Below are positions 26,452 to 35,063 of a DNA stretch of 43,531 bases, piece by piece. The notes beneath the pieces are model-generated. The model searched no databases. It was not told the DNA's origin and saw only the letters and a program-made list of their open reading frames with translations. Both the position numbers and the translations under genes were made by a program. Where the stretch lies: contig JAGRFY010000006.1 of assembly GCA_020445765.1 (NCBI GenBank), positions 1 through 43,531 on the forward strand, read 5' to 3'. The DNA comes from Rhodocyclaceae bacterium (GTDB taxonomy: Bacteria > Pseudomonadota > Gammaproteobacteria > Burkholderiales > Rhodocyclaceae). Position 1 is the stretch's first letter. Each line of letters opens with the position of its first letter.

Positions 26452-27030
26452 ATGCATGCCATGCGTTCGCCGATGACTCGAGCGCGGCGCCGCCGGCCCG
26501 GCATCGGGGCGAGGTCGCGTCGCGCGATCGCGGCGACCGTCCGGCGTGCCCGGCCGACCGATGCGCGAACGCTCAGCACGCTGGCCATGCGCTCGAAATC
26601 GCTGTGGGGATATTCTCCCCGCTTCCTCAGTGCCTGCCGCGCGGAGCTTCGGGTGAGTCCGTCGGTCCTTGCCGACCGCGACCACATCTGCGTCGTTGCT
26701 CAACTCGGCACAGCCGTCGTCGGCTTCTGCCTGCTGAGCCGGGATGCAAGGCGGACCTGGGAGGTCGACGGGCTGTTCGTCGAACCGGAACGGATACGTC
26801 GAGGCATCGGCCGCAGCCTGCTATTGGCGGCATGCCGTCGCGCCCTACGCGCCGGCGCCCGCACGCTGTCGATTCAGAGCGACCCCCATGCCGCGGGCTT
26901 CTACCGCGCCATGGGTGCGGAGCCGGCCGGCAGCCGGGCGTCGGCGAGCATCCGCGGGCGCCGACTGCCTCTGCTGCAACTGCGGCTCGACACCCCCGCA
27001 GCCCGCTCGCGGAGCCGTCAGCGCGCGTAG
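26452..27030 (+). CDS. GNAT-family N-acetyltransferase
   Basis: The product is up to 192 residues. After an Arg-rich N terminus whose true start is unclear, the GNAT domain begins at TVRRARPTDARTLSTLAMRSK. It continues through SLWGYSPRF (the usual S-K-x-x-W-G-Y motif), VVGFCLL, WEVDGLFVEPERIRRGIGRSLL (acetyl-CoA-binding motif A) and GFYRAMGAE. Several ATGs lie close together (26452, 26461, 26476) without a strong ribosome-binding site. The last 13 bases overlap the end of the convergent glycosidase gene. Substrate is unknown. Confidence 0.77.
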   Translation: MHAMRSPMTRARRRRPGIGARSRRAIAATVRRARPTDARTLSTLAMRSKSLWGYSPRFLSACRAELRVSPSVLADRDHICVVAQLGTAVVGFCLLSRDARRTWEVDGLFVEPERIRRGIGRSLLLAACRRALRAGARTLSIQSDPHAAGFYRAMGAEPAGSRASASIRGRRLPLLQLRLDTPAARSRSRQRA

Positions 27031-30000
27031 CGGATGAAGACCGGGCCGCCCGCCTCGTCGAGCACGAGCGTGGCCGATCCGGGGTTCGCGGCGCTGGTCG
27101 GCGGCATCCAGCCATTGCCGAGATGGTCGGCCATGCCCAGCAAGCCGGCGAGCGGCACGTCGAGGATCGAGCGGCGGTCGCTCTCGCTTTGCCAGGCAAC
27201 GTAGACGATCTCGTCGGCATCCTCGAGCACCATCACGTGAAGCCCGGCCGGTACGTCGGCGAGCAGGCCGCGATTGCTGCGCCCGGCCGCAATGTCGAGG
27301 AACGCACGGATCGCCAGCGCCGCCGGCTTTGCCGTCAGGCTCCAGTCGTGGAGCGCGAAATTCTCCTGCACCGAGAGCGGATCGTCGCTCTGACTGGTGA
27401 GCTTGTAGGCGATCGACACTTCGGCACCGAGCGCCCAATGGACAAGCAGGCTGCGTGCCGCCAGCTTGGCCTGCCGATCGAGGAACCCGGGGTCCGATCC
27501 GTCCTCGCCGAGGCCGACCATGCCGAGCGAGAATCCCCATTCGGTCAGCCAGATCGGCAAGCGCACACCGAGCAGATCGCGGATCAGGCGGTCGGCCGCG
27601 ACCCAATTGCCAGGCAGCGCCTCCGGACGCCCGTAGGCATGTATCGCGACCGCATCGGCGCGATCGGCGGCGCCCGACGCGAGCATTTCGGTCAGGTACG
27701 GCAAGTCGAAGTAGGACAGACCACCGGTGCTGATCACCGCATCCGGCGCGACGCTGCGCATCGCCGACATGGCTGCCGTGGCAAGCGCCGCGTACTGCCC
27801 CGCGTCCGGCGCGCCGGCCCAGTAGTTCTCGTGGTCGGGCTCGTTCCAGATCTCGAATGCAACGTCGTCGGCGGCATAGCGCTGCGCTGCCGCCGCCGCG
27901 AAGCGAGCATAGGCGGAGACGCCTTCGGCCGTCCGGAAGTCGTGGTCCGGATGACCGTAGTCGAGAATCAGCAGCACGCGCAGGCCGCGGGCGCGGATGG
28001 CGTCGACCACGGCGTCGTAATACGAGAAATCGAACGTCCCCTCGTTTTCGACCCGGACCCAGAACAGGTCGAGGCGCAGCAGGGACAGGTCGATCGCCGC
28101 GGCCGCGCCGATCTGCGCCTGCGACCCACCGGGATGAAATGCCGCGCCGAAGCGCTCGCCGACGGTGCCGTCGATCGCCGTGGGCGCGATCCGCGGCGCA
28201 GCGTGATCCAGCGCGTAGACCGTGTCCGCGTCGGGCTCCATTTCGAACGCATCGATCAGCACCCGACCGCTGGCCGCGCGCGACAAGGCATTGCGCGCAA
28301 CCACGGCGATACCCTGGATCGGCCCATCGACGACGCCGTCACCGTTGCCACCCCACCAGTTCTCGGGCGCACCCAACAATACATGGGCCGGATACCAGAG
28401 GTCCTCGCTCGCGCCTTCGACCGTGCGCGGCACCATGTACTGCAAGGTCTCGCCGGTGGCGTCGATGACCCGCAGCGCGAGATCGACGTTGCCCGGGGAA
28501 AGTGCCCGGAACGCAATCGCGCGACCTGCCTCGACCGGCTCTGGCAGGCCGAGCTGGGCCACCACGTGACTGCCGCAGGCAGTACCGCTGCAGGTGAGTT
28601 CATAGTTCAGCGCCAGCGCGCCGCTGCCGTCGGCCGTCACCCGTTCGACCGAACCTGACGACAGGGCGTCGCCCGGATTGAAGCGCCACGGGCCGAGCAC
28701 CGTGCGCTGGTCGAAATCGTCGATCGTCAGTGCCGTGTCGCCCAACGTCCGGACCGGATCCGGTACCGCTTCGAGCAGGCTGACCCGATCGACCTCGAGA
28801 ACGCCGGTGACGGCCACGCCCGCCGCGCTCGAGGCGAGCAGTTGAATCTTGCGGATGCCCCCTTCGATGCGTCCGCTGGCGGCGCCGCCCCAGGACTGGT
28901 CGGGACGGGCGAGATCGGCGAGTGCGCGATACCAGGTTTGCTGGTCGTAGCCGGACAGCGGGCGGATCAGCCGGTATTGCAGGGTCTGCCCGCTGGCGTC
29001 GATGATGCGTGCGTGAAGCTGCAGATACGACGGCGAGCGGGTCATCAATGCGAGCGCCGCCCGGGCCTCGATCGGCTGCTCGAAGTTCAAGGTCGCAGCC
29101 GCATATTCGCCGCAGCTCTGGCCGGCGACAAGGCATCCGAAATCATAGTCCAGGTGCATACCCCGCGTCGATTCGAAGCCCGGACCGGTGGCGAGGCTGG
29201 CGCGCGTTCCGACGCCGGCGGAATGCCACAGCGACCACGGCTGCACGACACTGCGGTCTTCGAAGTCGTCGACCACCACTTCGCCGTTGACCAGCACCGG
29301 AGTATCCGGCGCAGGCAATTCGGTAAGCTGGGCGACCCGATCGATTTCGACGGCGCCGGCCTCTGCCGTTCCGCTGCGCGTCTCCACCAGGATCCTGACC
29401 GAAGCGATGTGCTGCTCGACGCGGCCGCTGGCGGCGCCGCCCCAGAAGGTCTGCGGCGCCGACAGATCGACGACGGACGGGTACCAGGCACCGGGCTCGT
29501 AACCGCTGGGCGGCCGCACCAGGCGATACTGCAGCGTCTGGCCGCTGGCGTCGATGACGCGCACCGAAAGATTCGCGGCAAGCGGCGAACGTGTCGCGAA
29601 AGCAAGCGCCGCCAGCGGTTGTACCGGCGTCTGCAGGCCGAGGATCGCCATCGCGTATTGCCCGCAGGTGCTGCCTGCGACGCGGCAATCGAAAGCGTAG
29701 TCGAGCCGCATGCCCCGCGTCGACTCGAAACCGGCCTGGCTCGCGACCGAAGCTCGGGTACCGCTGCCATCGGTCGACCAGGCGGACCAGGGCTGCACCA
29801 CCGGACGATCCTCGAAATCGTCGATGACCTGCATGCCGTCGACCACGGCCGGGGGCTGCGCCGACGGCACTGCATCGAGCAGAACGACATCGTCGATGTC
29901 GACGCCGCCCGCTTCCGCCAGCCCGGTTCGCGTGCTGACCAGCAGCCGAACCGACTTGATGCCCTGTTCGATCCGTCCGTTGGCGGCGCCGCCCCAATGG

Positions 30001-31067
30001 TTCTCGGGCTCGGCGAGATCGACGACCGCGGCGTACCAGACGCTCGGATCGAAGCCCTCGGGTGGCCGGGCGACGGCGTACTGCAAGGTTTGCCCGCTGC
30101 CGTCGACGATGCGCACCATGACGAGCGCGGCAGCCGGCGAACGGGTCGCGAAGCGCAGCGCCGCAGCGACCGGCAGAGCCGTCGAGAAGTTGTAGATGGC
30201 CAGCGCATATTCGCCGCAGTTGCTTCCCGGCGCGAGGCAGGCGAACTGATAGTCGAGGCGCAGGCCTCGCGTCGATCCGTGGCCGGCAACCGAACTCAGC
30301 GAAGCGGTGCTACCGCTGCCCGTGGTGTGCCAGGCGCGCCACGGCAGGACCACGCTGCGGTCCTCGAAGTCGTCGATCAGGATCTGGCCGCCGGAGAAGC
30401 CGGACGTCTGTGCCACCGGCACCTCGTCGAGCAGCCGGATCGAATCGATGTCGACGGCACCGGCCTCGGCCTTGCCGGTGCGCGTCGTCACCAGCAACCG
30501 GACGGAGCGGATGCCGCCGTCGATGCGCCCGCTGCGCGTGCCGCCCCAGTACTCCCTGGGCTGGGTCAGATCGACCGCGCTGGCGAACCATGCGGCGGCA
30601 TCGTAAGCCTCGTCTGGCCGCTTCACCGCGTATTGCAGCGTCTGTCCGCTGCCATCGACGATCCTCAGGTACAGCCGTGCTGCCAGCGGCATGCGCGCCA
30701 CCAGCGCCATCACCTTGTTGCCGGGAACCGGATCGGCGTAACCCTTGATCGCGAGCGCGTACTGCCCACAGTTGCTGTTCGCGACCCGGCAGTCGAACGT
30801 GTAGGCGAGACGCAAGGCGCCAGAGGACTCGTGGCCCTGGGCCAGCGACAGCGCGATCGATGATCCGGCGCCGTCGGTGACCCAGGCATGCCAGGGCGAA
30901 GGGTCGCTCCGGTCGTCGAAACTGTCCACGATCAGCGACGCCGCCTGCGCGGCCGGGATATTGGCGAGAATCGCCAGCAACAGCGCGGCCAACAACGCAA
31001 CGAGACGCGAGTTGAAGACGGCAACGGGGCGACGGGCTGTCGGGGATGGGCGACAGTAAGAACTCAT
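27018..31067 (-). CDS. Large secreted glycoside hydrolase (clan GH-A, GH39/PslG-like) with five repeat domains, riboswitch-controlled
   Basis: The product has 1349 residues. A signal peptide ends near residue 42 (LANIPAAQA). Five homologous domains of about 165-185 residues follow (about 44 to 945), each starting like IDDFEDRS..PW.AW and containing a Cys pair (e.g. C..GSNCGEYA), SGQTLQY and WGG. Their beta-rich pattern suggests carbohydrate-binding jelly rolls. The C-terminal TIM barrel (about 970-1349) has the acid/base Glu in EIWNEPDHENYW (E1076) and the nucleophile in WLTEWGFS (E1176), as in clan GH-A enzymes such as GH39/PslG. It should cut a polysaccharide outside the cell, perhaps the cell's own matrix. 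AGGAG lies eight bases before ATG. A class I c-di-GMP riboswitch occupies its leader. Substrate is unknown. Confidence 0.88.
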   Translation of the reverse strand: MSSYCRPSPTARRPVAVFNSRLVALLAALLLAILANIPAAQAASLIVDSFDDRSDPSPWHAWVTDGAGSSIALSLAQGHESSGALRLAYTFDCRVANSNCGQYALAIKGYADPVPGNKVMALVARMPLAARLYLRIVDGSGQTLQYAVKRPDEAYDAAAWFASAVDLTQPREYWGGTRSGRIDGGIRSVRLLVTTRTGKAEAGAVDIDSIRLLDEVPVAQTSGFSGGQILIDDFEDRSVVLPWRAWHTTGSGSTASLSSVAGHGSTRGLRLDYQFACLAPGSNCGEYALAIYNFSTALPVAAALRFATRSPAAALVMVRIVDGSGQTLQYAVARPPEGFDPSVWYAAVVDLAEPENHWGGAANGRIEQGIKSVRLLVSTRTGLAEAGGVDIDDVVLLDAVPSAQPPAVVDGMQVIDDFEDRPVVQPWSAWSTDGSGTRASVASQAGFESTRGMRLDYAFDCRVAGSTCGQYAMAILGLQTPVQPLAALAFATRSPLAANLSVRVIDASGQTLQYRLVRPPSGYEPGAWYPSVVDLSAPQTFWGGAASGRVEQHIASVRILVETRSGTAEAGAVEIDRVAQLTELPAPDTPVLVNGEVVVDDFEDRSVVQPWSLWHSAGVGTRASLATGPGFESTRGMHLDYDFGCLVAGQSCGEYAAATLNFEQPIEARAALALMTRSPSYLQLHARIIDASGQTLQYRLIRPLSGYDQQTWYRALADLARPDQSWGGAASGRIEGGIRKIQLLASSAAGVAVTGVLEVDRVSLLEAVPDPVRTLGDTALTIDDFDQRTVLGPWRFNPGDALSSGSVERVTADGSGALALNYELTCSGTACGSHVVAQLGLPEPVEAGRAIAFRALSPGNVDLALRVIDATGETLQYMVPRTVEGASEDLWYPAHVLLGAPENWWGGNGDGVVDGPIQGIAVVARNALSRAASGRVLIDAFEMEPDADTVYALDHAAPRIAPTAIDGTVGERFGAAFHPGGSQAQIGAAAAIDLSLLRLDLFWVRVENEGTFDFSYYDAVVDAIRARGLRVLLILDYGHPDHDFRTAEGVSAYARFAAAAAQRYAADDVAFEIWNEPDHENYWAGAPDAGQYAALATAAMSAMRSVAPDAVISTGGLSYFDLPYLTEMLASGAADRADAVAIHAYGRPEALPGNWVAADRLIRDLLGVRLPIWLTEWGFSLGMVGLGEDGSDPGFLDRQAKLAARSLLVHWALGAEVSIAYKLTSQSDDPLSVQENFALHDWSLTAKPAALAIRAFLDIAAGRSNRGLLADVPAGLHVMVLEDADEIVYVAWQSESDRRSILDVPLAGLLGMADHLGNGWMPPTSAANPGSATLVLDEAGGPVFIRYAR
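28230..30938 (-). repeat. Five tandem domain-sized repeats inside the glycosidase gene
   Basis: Units begin near 30938, 30385, 29834, 29284 and 28728 (reading leftward), about 550 bases each. The first four are most alike; the fifth diverges and lacks parts of the Cys-containing segment. The similarity is also visible in DNA, so unit number could vary between strains by recombination. Confidence 0.8.
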
Positions 31068-31076
31068 GACATCGGC

Positions 31077-31119
31077 TCCTGCGTGACTCAACGGCCGGAA
31101 CGAGACGGGACAGGCAGGA
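31077..31119 (-). promoter_or_regulatory. Possible ribosome-binding-site-masking hairpin of the riboswitch
   Basis: On the RNA, UCCUGC (complement of 31114-31119) can pair with GCAGGA (31077-31082), which covers the AGGAG ribosome-binding site of the glycosidase gene. This lies in the 80 bases between aptamer and ATG and would suit translational control. There is no T-run for termination. The pairing is short, so it is only a proposal. Confidence 0.4.
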
Positions 31120-31149
31120 AGCGCGACACGGGTCTGCGCGCCATCATCG

Positions 31150-31232
31150 AGGCAACCAGGCGGCCATGGCGTACCAACGCTTTAGGCCCTGGGCTTTGCG
31201 TCCCGCGGTTTCCTGCGGTTTGCCCTGTACTC
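31150..31232 (-). promoter_or_regulatory. Cyclic-di-GMP-I (GEMM-I) riboswitch aptamer
   Basis: The minus strand carries the GEMM-I core in order: ACAGGGCAAACC, a hairpin with a GAAA tetraloop (GCAGGAAACCGC), the invariant GGGACGCAAAGCC, a GCC-CAG-GGC stem, CCUAAA, a second arm with the tetraloop-receptor side (GCGUUGGUACGCCAUGG), and the closing GCCUGGUUGCC that pairs with GGGCAAACC. This is the known c-di-GMP-binding aptamer. It lies about 80 bases upstream of the glycosidase ATG on the same strand. Whether ligand turns expression on or off cannot be read from the sequence. Confidence 0.93.
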
Positions 31233-31239
31233 GAACCCC

Positions 31240-31262
31240 GCGGGATGAATGTGTCATCCCGC
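31240..31262. other. Perfect 9-bp hairpin just upstream of the riboswitch
   Basis: GCGGGATGA (31240-31248) and TCATCCCGC (31254-31262) form a perfect stem with a five-base loop. It lies immediately 5' of the aptamer on the minus strand. No T-run follows on either strand. It could be an operator near the promoter or an extra RNA stem. The rest of the gap to 31524 must hold promoters for both divergent genes; none was clear. Confidence 0.45.
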
Positions 31263-31524
31263 ATGAGGAAGGTCTTCGGCAATGAGATTGAAGGCTTTAC
31301 CTGCGTTACAAATTCGACCCGTCTTCCGCACGGGCCATGGCCAACGATGTAGCAAGGCGCGCACCAGAAATGCCGAATGCTTACAATTTCCCGAGCAGCA
31401 CCATCGATCGCCGAGGGGGTCGAAAGGCGGCTGTCGTGATTCGGGCGGCGGAGCGGTGCCGGTGCTATGGCATGATGGCGCAATCATCGATGGCGGCCGG
31501 CAGGCCGCGAGGCGGCAGCCGATC

Positions 31525-33351
31525 ATGTCCCTGCTCCGAACCCGCCGGCACTGGCACCCGCTGATCGCCGGCATCGTGCCGGCCCTGTTGCTCGCCGCAT
31601 GCGCGCATGTCGCCGAACCACCGACCGCGTCGCCGGGCGTGGCTGCCGGCGTGCGCGGCTATGCCGGCGGCGTGGTGTCCGTGTCACACCCGCTGGCCGC
31701 CAGGGCCGGCGCCGACACGCTGGAGCGCGGCGGCAACGCGGTCGACGCGGCGGCGACGATCCAGTTCGTGCTGAACGTGGTCGAACCCCAGTCGTCCGGA
31801 ATCGGCGGCGGCGGTTTCATGATGATCCACCTCGCCGAAGAACGACGTACGCTGATCGTGGACAGCCGCGAGACTGCGCCGGCGGCGGCCAGCGCCGACA
31901 TGTTTGCGGGCATGGATTTCCGCCAGGCTTCGACCAGCGGGGTCGCGGTCGGCGTACCCGGGACACTGCTCGGCATCGAACTGGCACTCGAACGCTGGGG
32001 AAGCATGACGCTGGCCGAAACGCTGGCGCCGGCGATCGCGCTGGCCCGGGACGGATTCGCGATCAATCGCCAACTGGCTGCACGCACGGCCGATCCGCGC
32101 GCCGCGCTGTACCCGGCGACGGCCGCACGCTTTCGCGCCGCCGACGGCACACCCCTGCCCCCGGGCCACTGGCTGAGGCAGCCGGATCTGGCGCGGACCT
32201 TGGCGCTGATCGCCGCCGACGGCAGCGCGGTGTTCTACCGCGGCGAGATCGCGGATGCGATCGTCGCCGCACAGCGACAAAGCCTGATCGGCGACGGCGG
32301 CCGCGGCCGCATGACGCGGGCGGACCTCGCCGGCTATCGTCCCCGCGTGCGCGAACCGGTCGTTGGACACTATCGCGGCTACACCATCGAGTCGATGCCG
32401 CCGCCGTCGTCGGGCGGCCTGACGCTCTTGATGATGCTGCGTCTGCTTGAACGGTACCCGATCGGCGGCGACGATGCCGGCTGGGGATTCGGCGGCCGCC
32501 ATACGCTGCACGTGATGGCCGAGGCCATGCGGCTGGGCTTTGCCGATCGGTCGGTGTGGATGGGCGACGACGACCAGGTGCCGGTGCCGGTGGCCGGCCT
32601 GCTGTCCGACTGCTTCCTCGATTCGCGTGGCGCCCTGATCGATCTCGGCAGGCGGATGGCGACGCCGGACGCGGCCGACCCGTGGCCGTGCCAGGAGCAC
32701 GGCGCGATGGCCGGCGACGAAGCGTCGCTGGCAGGCCACGACGAGACCAAGGGGACCGACACGACCCACTTTACCGTCGTCGATCGCTGGGGCAATGTCG
32801 TCAGCTTCACGTCCACGATCGAGAGCGCCTGGGGATCGGGCATCACGGTTCCCGGCTACGGCTTCCTGCTCAACAACGAACTGACCGACTTCAACCTGGC
32901 ACCCCGGGCGGATGCGGCCAGCGGCGACCCCGGCAGCAACGACGTCGCCCCCGGCAAGCGTCCGCGCTCGTCGATGGCGCCGACGATGGTATTCCGCGAC
33001 GGCAGGCTGGTGTTGGCCTACGGCTCGCCCGGCGGCTCGACGATCATCAATTCGGTGCTGAACACCACGCTGAACCTGATCGACCACCACATGGATCTCG
33101 CGACCGCGATCGCCGCACCACGGTTCTCGGTGACGTCGGCGCAAGGCGCGATCCGCTGCGAAGCCGGCCTGCCCGACGACGCGCTCTCGCATCTGGCCCG
33201 GCTCGGCCACGAGTTCGGGCAGGACGCCGCCGCACCACGCTGCGGCGCGGAGATCGGCTCGGTGCAGGCGATTGCGATCGATCCGGTCTCGGGCTTGCAG
33301 CACGGCGGTGCCGACGGCCGCCGGCAAGGTACCGTCATCGGCCTGCCCTGA
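31525..33351 (+). CDS. Gamma-glutamyltransferase, lipoprotein form
   Basis: The product has 608 residues. A lipoprotein signal has its lipobox at LLAAC (Cys26). The proenzyme shows the family motifs: GGNAVDAAATIQFVLNVVEPQ, SGIGGGGFMM, SRETAPAAA and PPPSSGG. The autocleavage site is at T413 in KGTDTTHFTVVD, which becomes the N-terminal nucleophile of the small subunit. Later motifs include RPRSSMAPTMVF and YGSPGGSTIINSV. It should hydrolyse or transfer the gamma-glutamyl group of glutathione and related peptides in the periplasm. GAGG lies before the ATG at 31525; upstream frame sequence is not protein-like. The cupin gene follows 32 bases later. Confidence 0.93.
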   Translation: MSLLRTRRHWHPLIAGIVPALLLAACAHVAEPPTASPGVAAGVRGYAGGVVSVSHPLAARAGADTLERGGNAVDAAATIQFVLNVVEPQSSGIGGGGFMMIHLAEERRTLIVDSRETAPAAASADMFAGMDFRQASTSGVAVGVPGTLLGIELALERWGSMTLAETLAPAIALARDGFAINRQLAARTADPRAALYPATAARFRAADGTPLPPGHWLRQPDLARTLALIAADGSAVFYRGEIADAIVAAQRQSLIGDGGRGRMTRADLAGYRPRVREPVVGHYRGYTIESMPPPSSGGLTLLMMLRLLERYPIGGDDAGWGFGGRHTLHVMAEAMRLGFADRSVWMGDDDQVPVPVAGLLSDCFLDSRGALIDLGRRMATPDAADPWPCQEHGAMAGDEASLAGHDETKGTDTTHFTVVDRWGNVVSFTSTIESAWGSGITVPGYGFLLNNELTDFNLAPRADAASGDPGSNDVAPGKRPRSSMAPTMVFRDGRLVLAYGSPGGSTIINSVLNTTLNLIDHHMDLATAIAAPRFSVTSAQGAIRCEAGLPDDALSHLARLGHEFGQDAAAPRCGAEIGSVQAIAIDPVSGLQHGGADGRRQGTVIGLP

Positions 33352-33383
33352 TCGGGCGGCCGCCACCCGATCGGAGGAAACCC

Positions 33384-33707
33384 ATGGAACATCATCGCGC
33401 AGCAGACAGGCAGTGGGCGGCGACCCCTTTCGAGGCGATCGAACGCAGCCTGTTCCGCAACCACGCCAACGGCGGGCGCAGCTCCCTGGTGCGCCTGGCG
33501 GCCGGCGCAAGATTTCCGCGCCACCGACACCGGGGCAGCGAGGAGGTGCTGGTGCTGTCCGGCGAAGTGCAAATCGGCGAGGCCCGGATGCAGGCCGGCG
33601 ACTACCTGTTCACCGAACCCGGCGAAGAACACGGCGTCGAGGCGCTGAGCGACGCGGTGATCTTCGTCTCGTCCCAGGGTCCGACGCCGCTGGTCGAAGA
33701 CGACTGA
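33384..33707 (+). CDS. Small cupin-domain protein (ChrR-type)
   Basis: This 107-residue single-domain cupin shows motif 1 as FPRHRHRGSEEVLVLSGEV (metal ligands H, H, E) and motif 2 around GDYLFTEPGEEHGV (His). It resembles the cupin half of ChrR anti-sigma factors but has no zinc-binding anti-sigma domain. GGAGGAAA sits before the ATG. It follows gamma-glutamyltransferase by 32 bases, so the two are probably cotranscribed. Its role could be metal-dependent catalysis or small-molecule sensing. Confidence 0.83.
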   Translation: MEHHRAADRQWAATPFEAIERSLFRNHANGGRSSLVRLAAGARFPRHRHRGSEEVLVLSGEVQIGEARMQAGDYLFTEPGEEHGVEALSDAVIFVSSQGPTPLVEDD

Positions 33708-33710
33708 TCC

Positions 33711-33731
33711 CGCCGCCGGCACCCGGCGGCG
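33711..33731. terminator. GC-rich hairpin after the cupin gene, possible terminator
   Basis: CGCCGCCG (33711-33718) pairs perfectly with CGGCGGCG (33724-33731) around a five-base loop, starting three bases after the cupin stop. No T-run follows, so it is at best an atypical terminator or a 3' end-protecting stem. Confidence 0.35.
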
Positions 33732-33756
33732 CCCGGGCGGACGGCGGATCGGTGCC

Positions 33757-33786
33757 TTGAGATATGCGCGATCTCTCTGGTATCAA
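33757..33786 (+). promoter_or_regulatory. Candidate sigma70-type promoter of the nucleotidyltransferase gene
   Basis: TTGAGA (33757-33762, five of six to consensus) and TATCAA (33781-33786) are 18 bases apart. The start codon follows about 40 bases later at 33827. Confidence 0.5.
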
Positions 33787-33826
33787 TGGACCCAGTGCGA
33801 GAACTTGAATTGACGGAGGTCGATGC

Positions 33827-34930
33827 ATGGCAAAGGGCATGATTCTGGCGGCAGGCCAGGGAACGCGGGTGCGTCCGCTGACGTCGCAGTTGCCGAAGCC
33901 GATGGTCCCGATCCTGGGCAAGCCGGTGATGGAGTACCTGGTCGAACACCTCGCCCGCTTCGGCGTGAACGAGATCATGGTCAATGTCGCGTTCAATCAC
34001 TGGAAGATCGAGGACTATTTCGGCGACGGCCGTCGCTGGGGCATCGATCTCGGCTATTCCTACGAGGGTGCCCGCGAACACGGCGAACTGGTGCCCAAGG
34101 CGGTTGGTTCGGCCGGTGCGCTGCGCAAGATCCAGGATTTCGGCGGATTCTTCGACGACACGACGATCGTCATGTGCGGCGACGCGATCGTCGACCTCGA
34201 CATCGGCGCCGCATTGCACGAACACCGGGCCAAACAGGCGATCGCCAGTGTCGTGACACTCGACGTGCCACGCCAGGACGTCAAGAACTACGGCGTCGTG
34301 GTCACCGACGACGCCGGCCGGATCCAGTCGTTCCAGGAAAAGCCGTCGCCGGACGAGGCGCTGTCGACGCTGGCCAGCACCGGCATCTACATCATCGAGC
34401 CCGAAGTCATCGATCGGATACCGTCCGGCGTGGTCTACGACATCGGCTCCGACCTGTTTCCGAAGCTGGTCGAGGAACGACTGCCCTTCTTCGCGCAGAA
34501 GCGCTTCTTCAACTGGATCGACATCGGGCGGCTGGCCGACTACTGGGAGGTTTCGCAGCGGGTGCTGCGCGGCGAGGTGGCCCAGATGGACATGCCGGGC
34601 CGCGAACTGAAACCGGGTGTATGGGTCGGCCTCAACACCTCGATCGCATGGGACAGCGTGCAGATCGCCGGCCCCGTGCATGTCGGCTCGGGCGTGCGCA
34701 TCGAGCCCGGGGTATCGATCGTCGGGCCGAGCTGGATCGGCCACGGCAGCCATATCCGGGCCGGCGCCAAGATAGAACGCTGCATCCTGAAGGAATACAC
34801 ACGGATCGGAGAGAGTCAGCGTTTCAGCGAGATGATCGTCTCGCCTCAGTTCTGCGTCGCGCGCGACGGCACCGCTCATTACCTCGGCGAGGACCTGTGC
34901 CCCTACCGCTGGGGCGATGCCCGCGGCTGA
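33827..34930 (+). CDS. Sugar-phosphate nucleotidyltransferase (NDP-sugar pyrophosphorylase)
   Basis: The product has 367 residues. The nucleotidyltransferase signature is MILAAGQGTRVRPLTSQLPK with the catalytic GxGTRxRPxT and PKP lysine. FGVNEIMVNVAF, TIVMCGDAIVDLD (metal-binding Asp) and FQEKPS follow. From about residue 250 there are left-handed beta-helix hexapeptide-like repeats (GPVHVGSGVRIEPGVSIVGP). It condenses an NTP with a sugar 1-phosphate. Sequence style is closest to mannose-1-phosphate guanylyltransferase or glucose-1-phosphate thymidylyl/uridylyltransferase groups, which I cannot separate here. GGAGG lies before the ATG. Such enzymes supply precursors for surface polysaccharide. 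Confidence 0.9.
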   Translation: MAKGMILAAGQGTRVRPLTSQLPKPMVPILGKPVMEYLVEHLARFGVNEIMVNVAFNHWKIEDYFGDGRRWGIDLGYSYEGAREHGELVPKAVGSAGALRKIQDFGGFFDDTTIVMCGDAIVDLDIGAALHEHRAKQAIASVVTLDVPRQDVKNYGVVVTDDAGRIQSFQEKPSPDEALSTLASTGIYIIEPEVIDRIPSGVVYDIGSDLFPKLVEERLPFFAQKRFFNWIDIGRLADYWEVSQRVLRGEVAQMDMPGRELKPGVWVGLNTSIAWDSVQIAGPVHVGSGVRIEPGVSIVGPSWIGHGSHIRAGAKIERCILKEYTRIGESQRFSEMIVSPQFCVARDGTAHYLGEDLCPYRWGDARG

Positions 34931-35063
34931 GCATGGGCGTGCGCCGGGAAACGGCGGGCATCTGCCAAGCTCGGGCTAAAGGCACCGATCTCCGGTCCGT
35001 TGACCTCGGAATCCGACCGCGGCGCCAGTGATCGCCGCGAAGATGTCCTCCGGGGGAACCAAG

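Noticed and set aside
28842-30863. 673-residue plus-strand open frame opposite the glycosidase repeats
   Set aside because: It is open only because the coding strand repeats; no motifs and no ribosome-binding site.
34935-35000. GEMM-like look of the region between the nucleotidyltransferase and cupredoxin genes (GCCGGGAAACGGC hairpin, then CAAGCTCGGGCTAAA)
   Set aside because: It lacks the invariant GGGACGCAAAGCC core and the tetraloop-receptor arm and has no matching closing stem, so similarity to the c-di-GMP riboswitch is probably chance.
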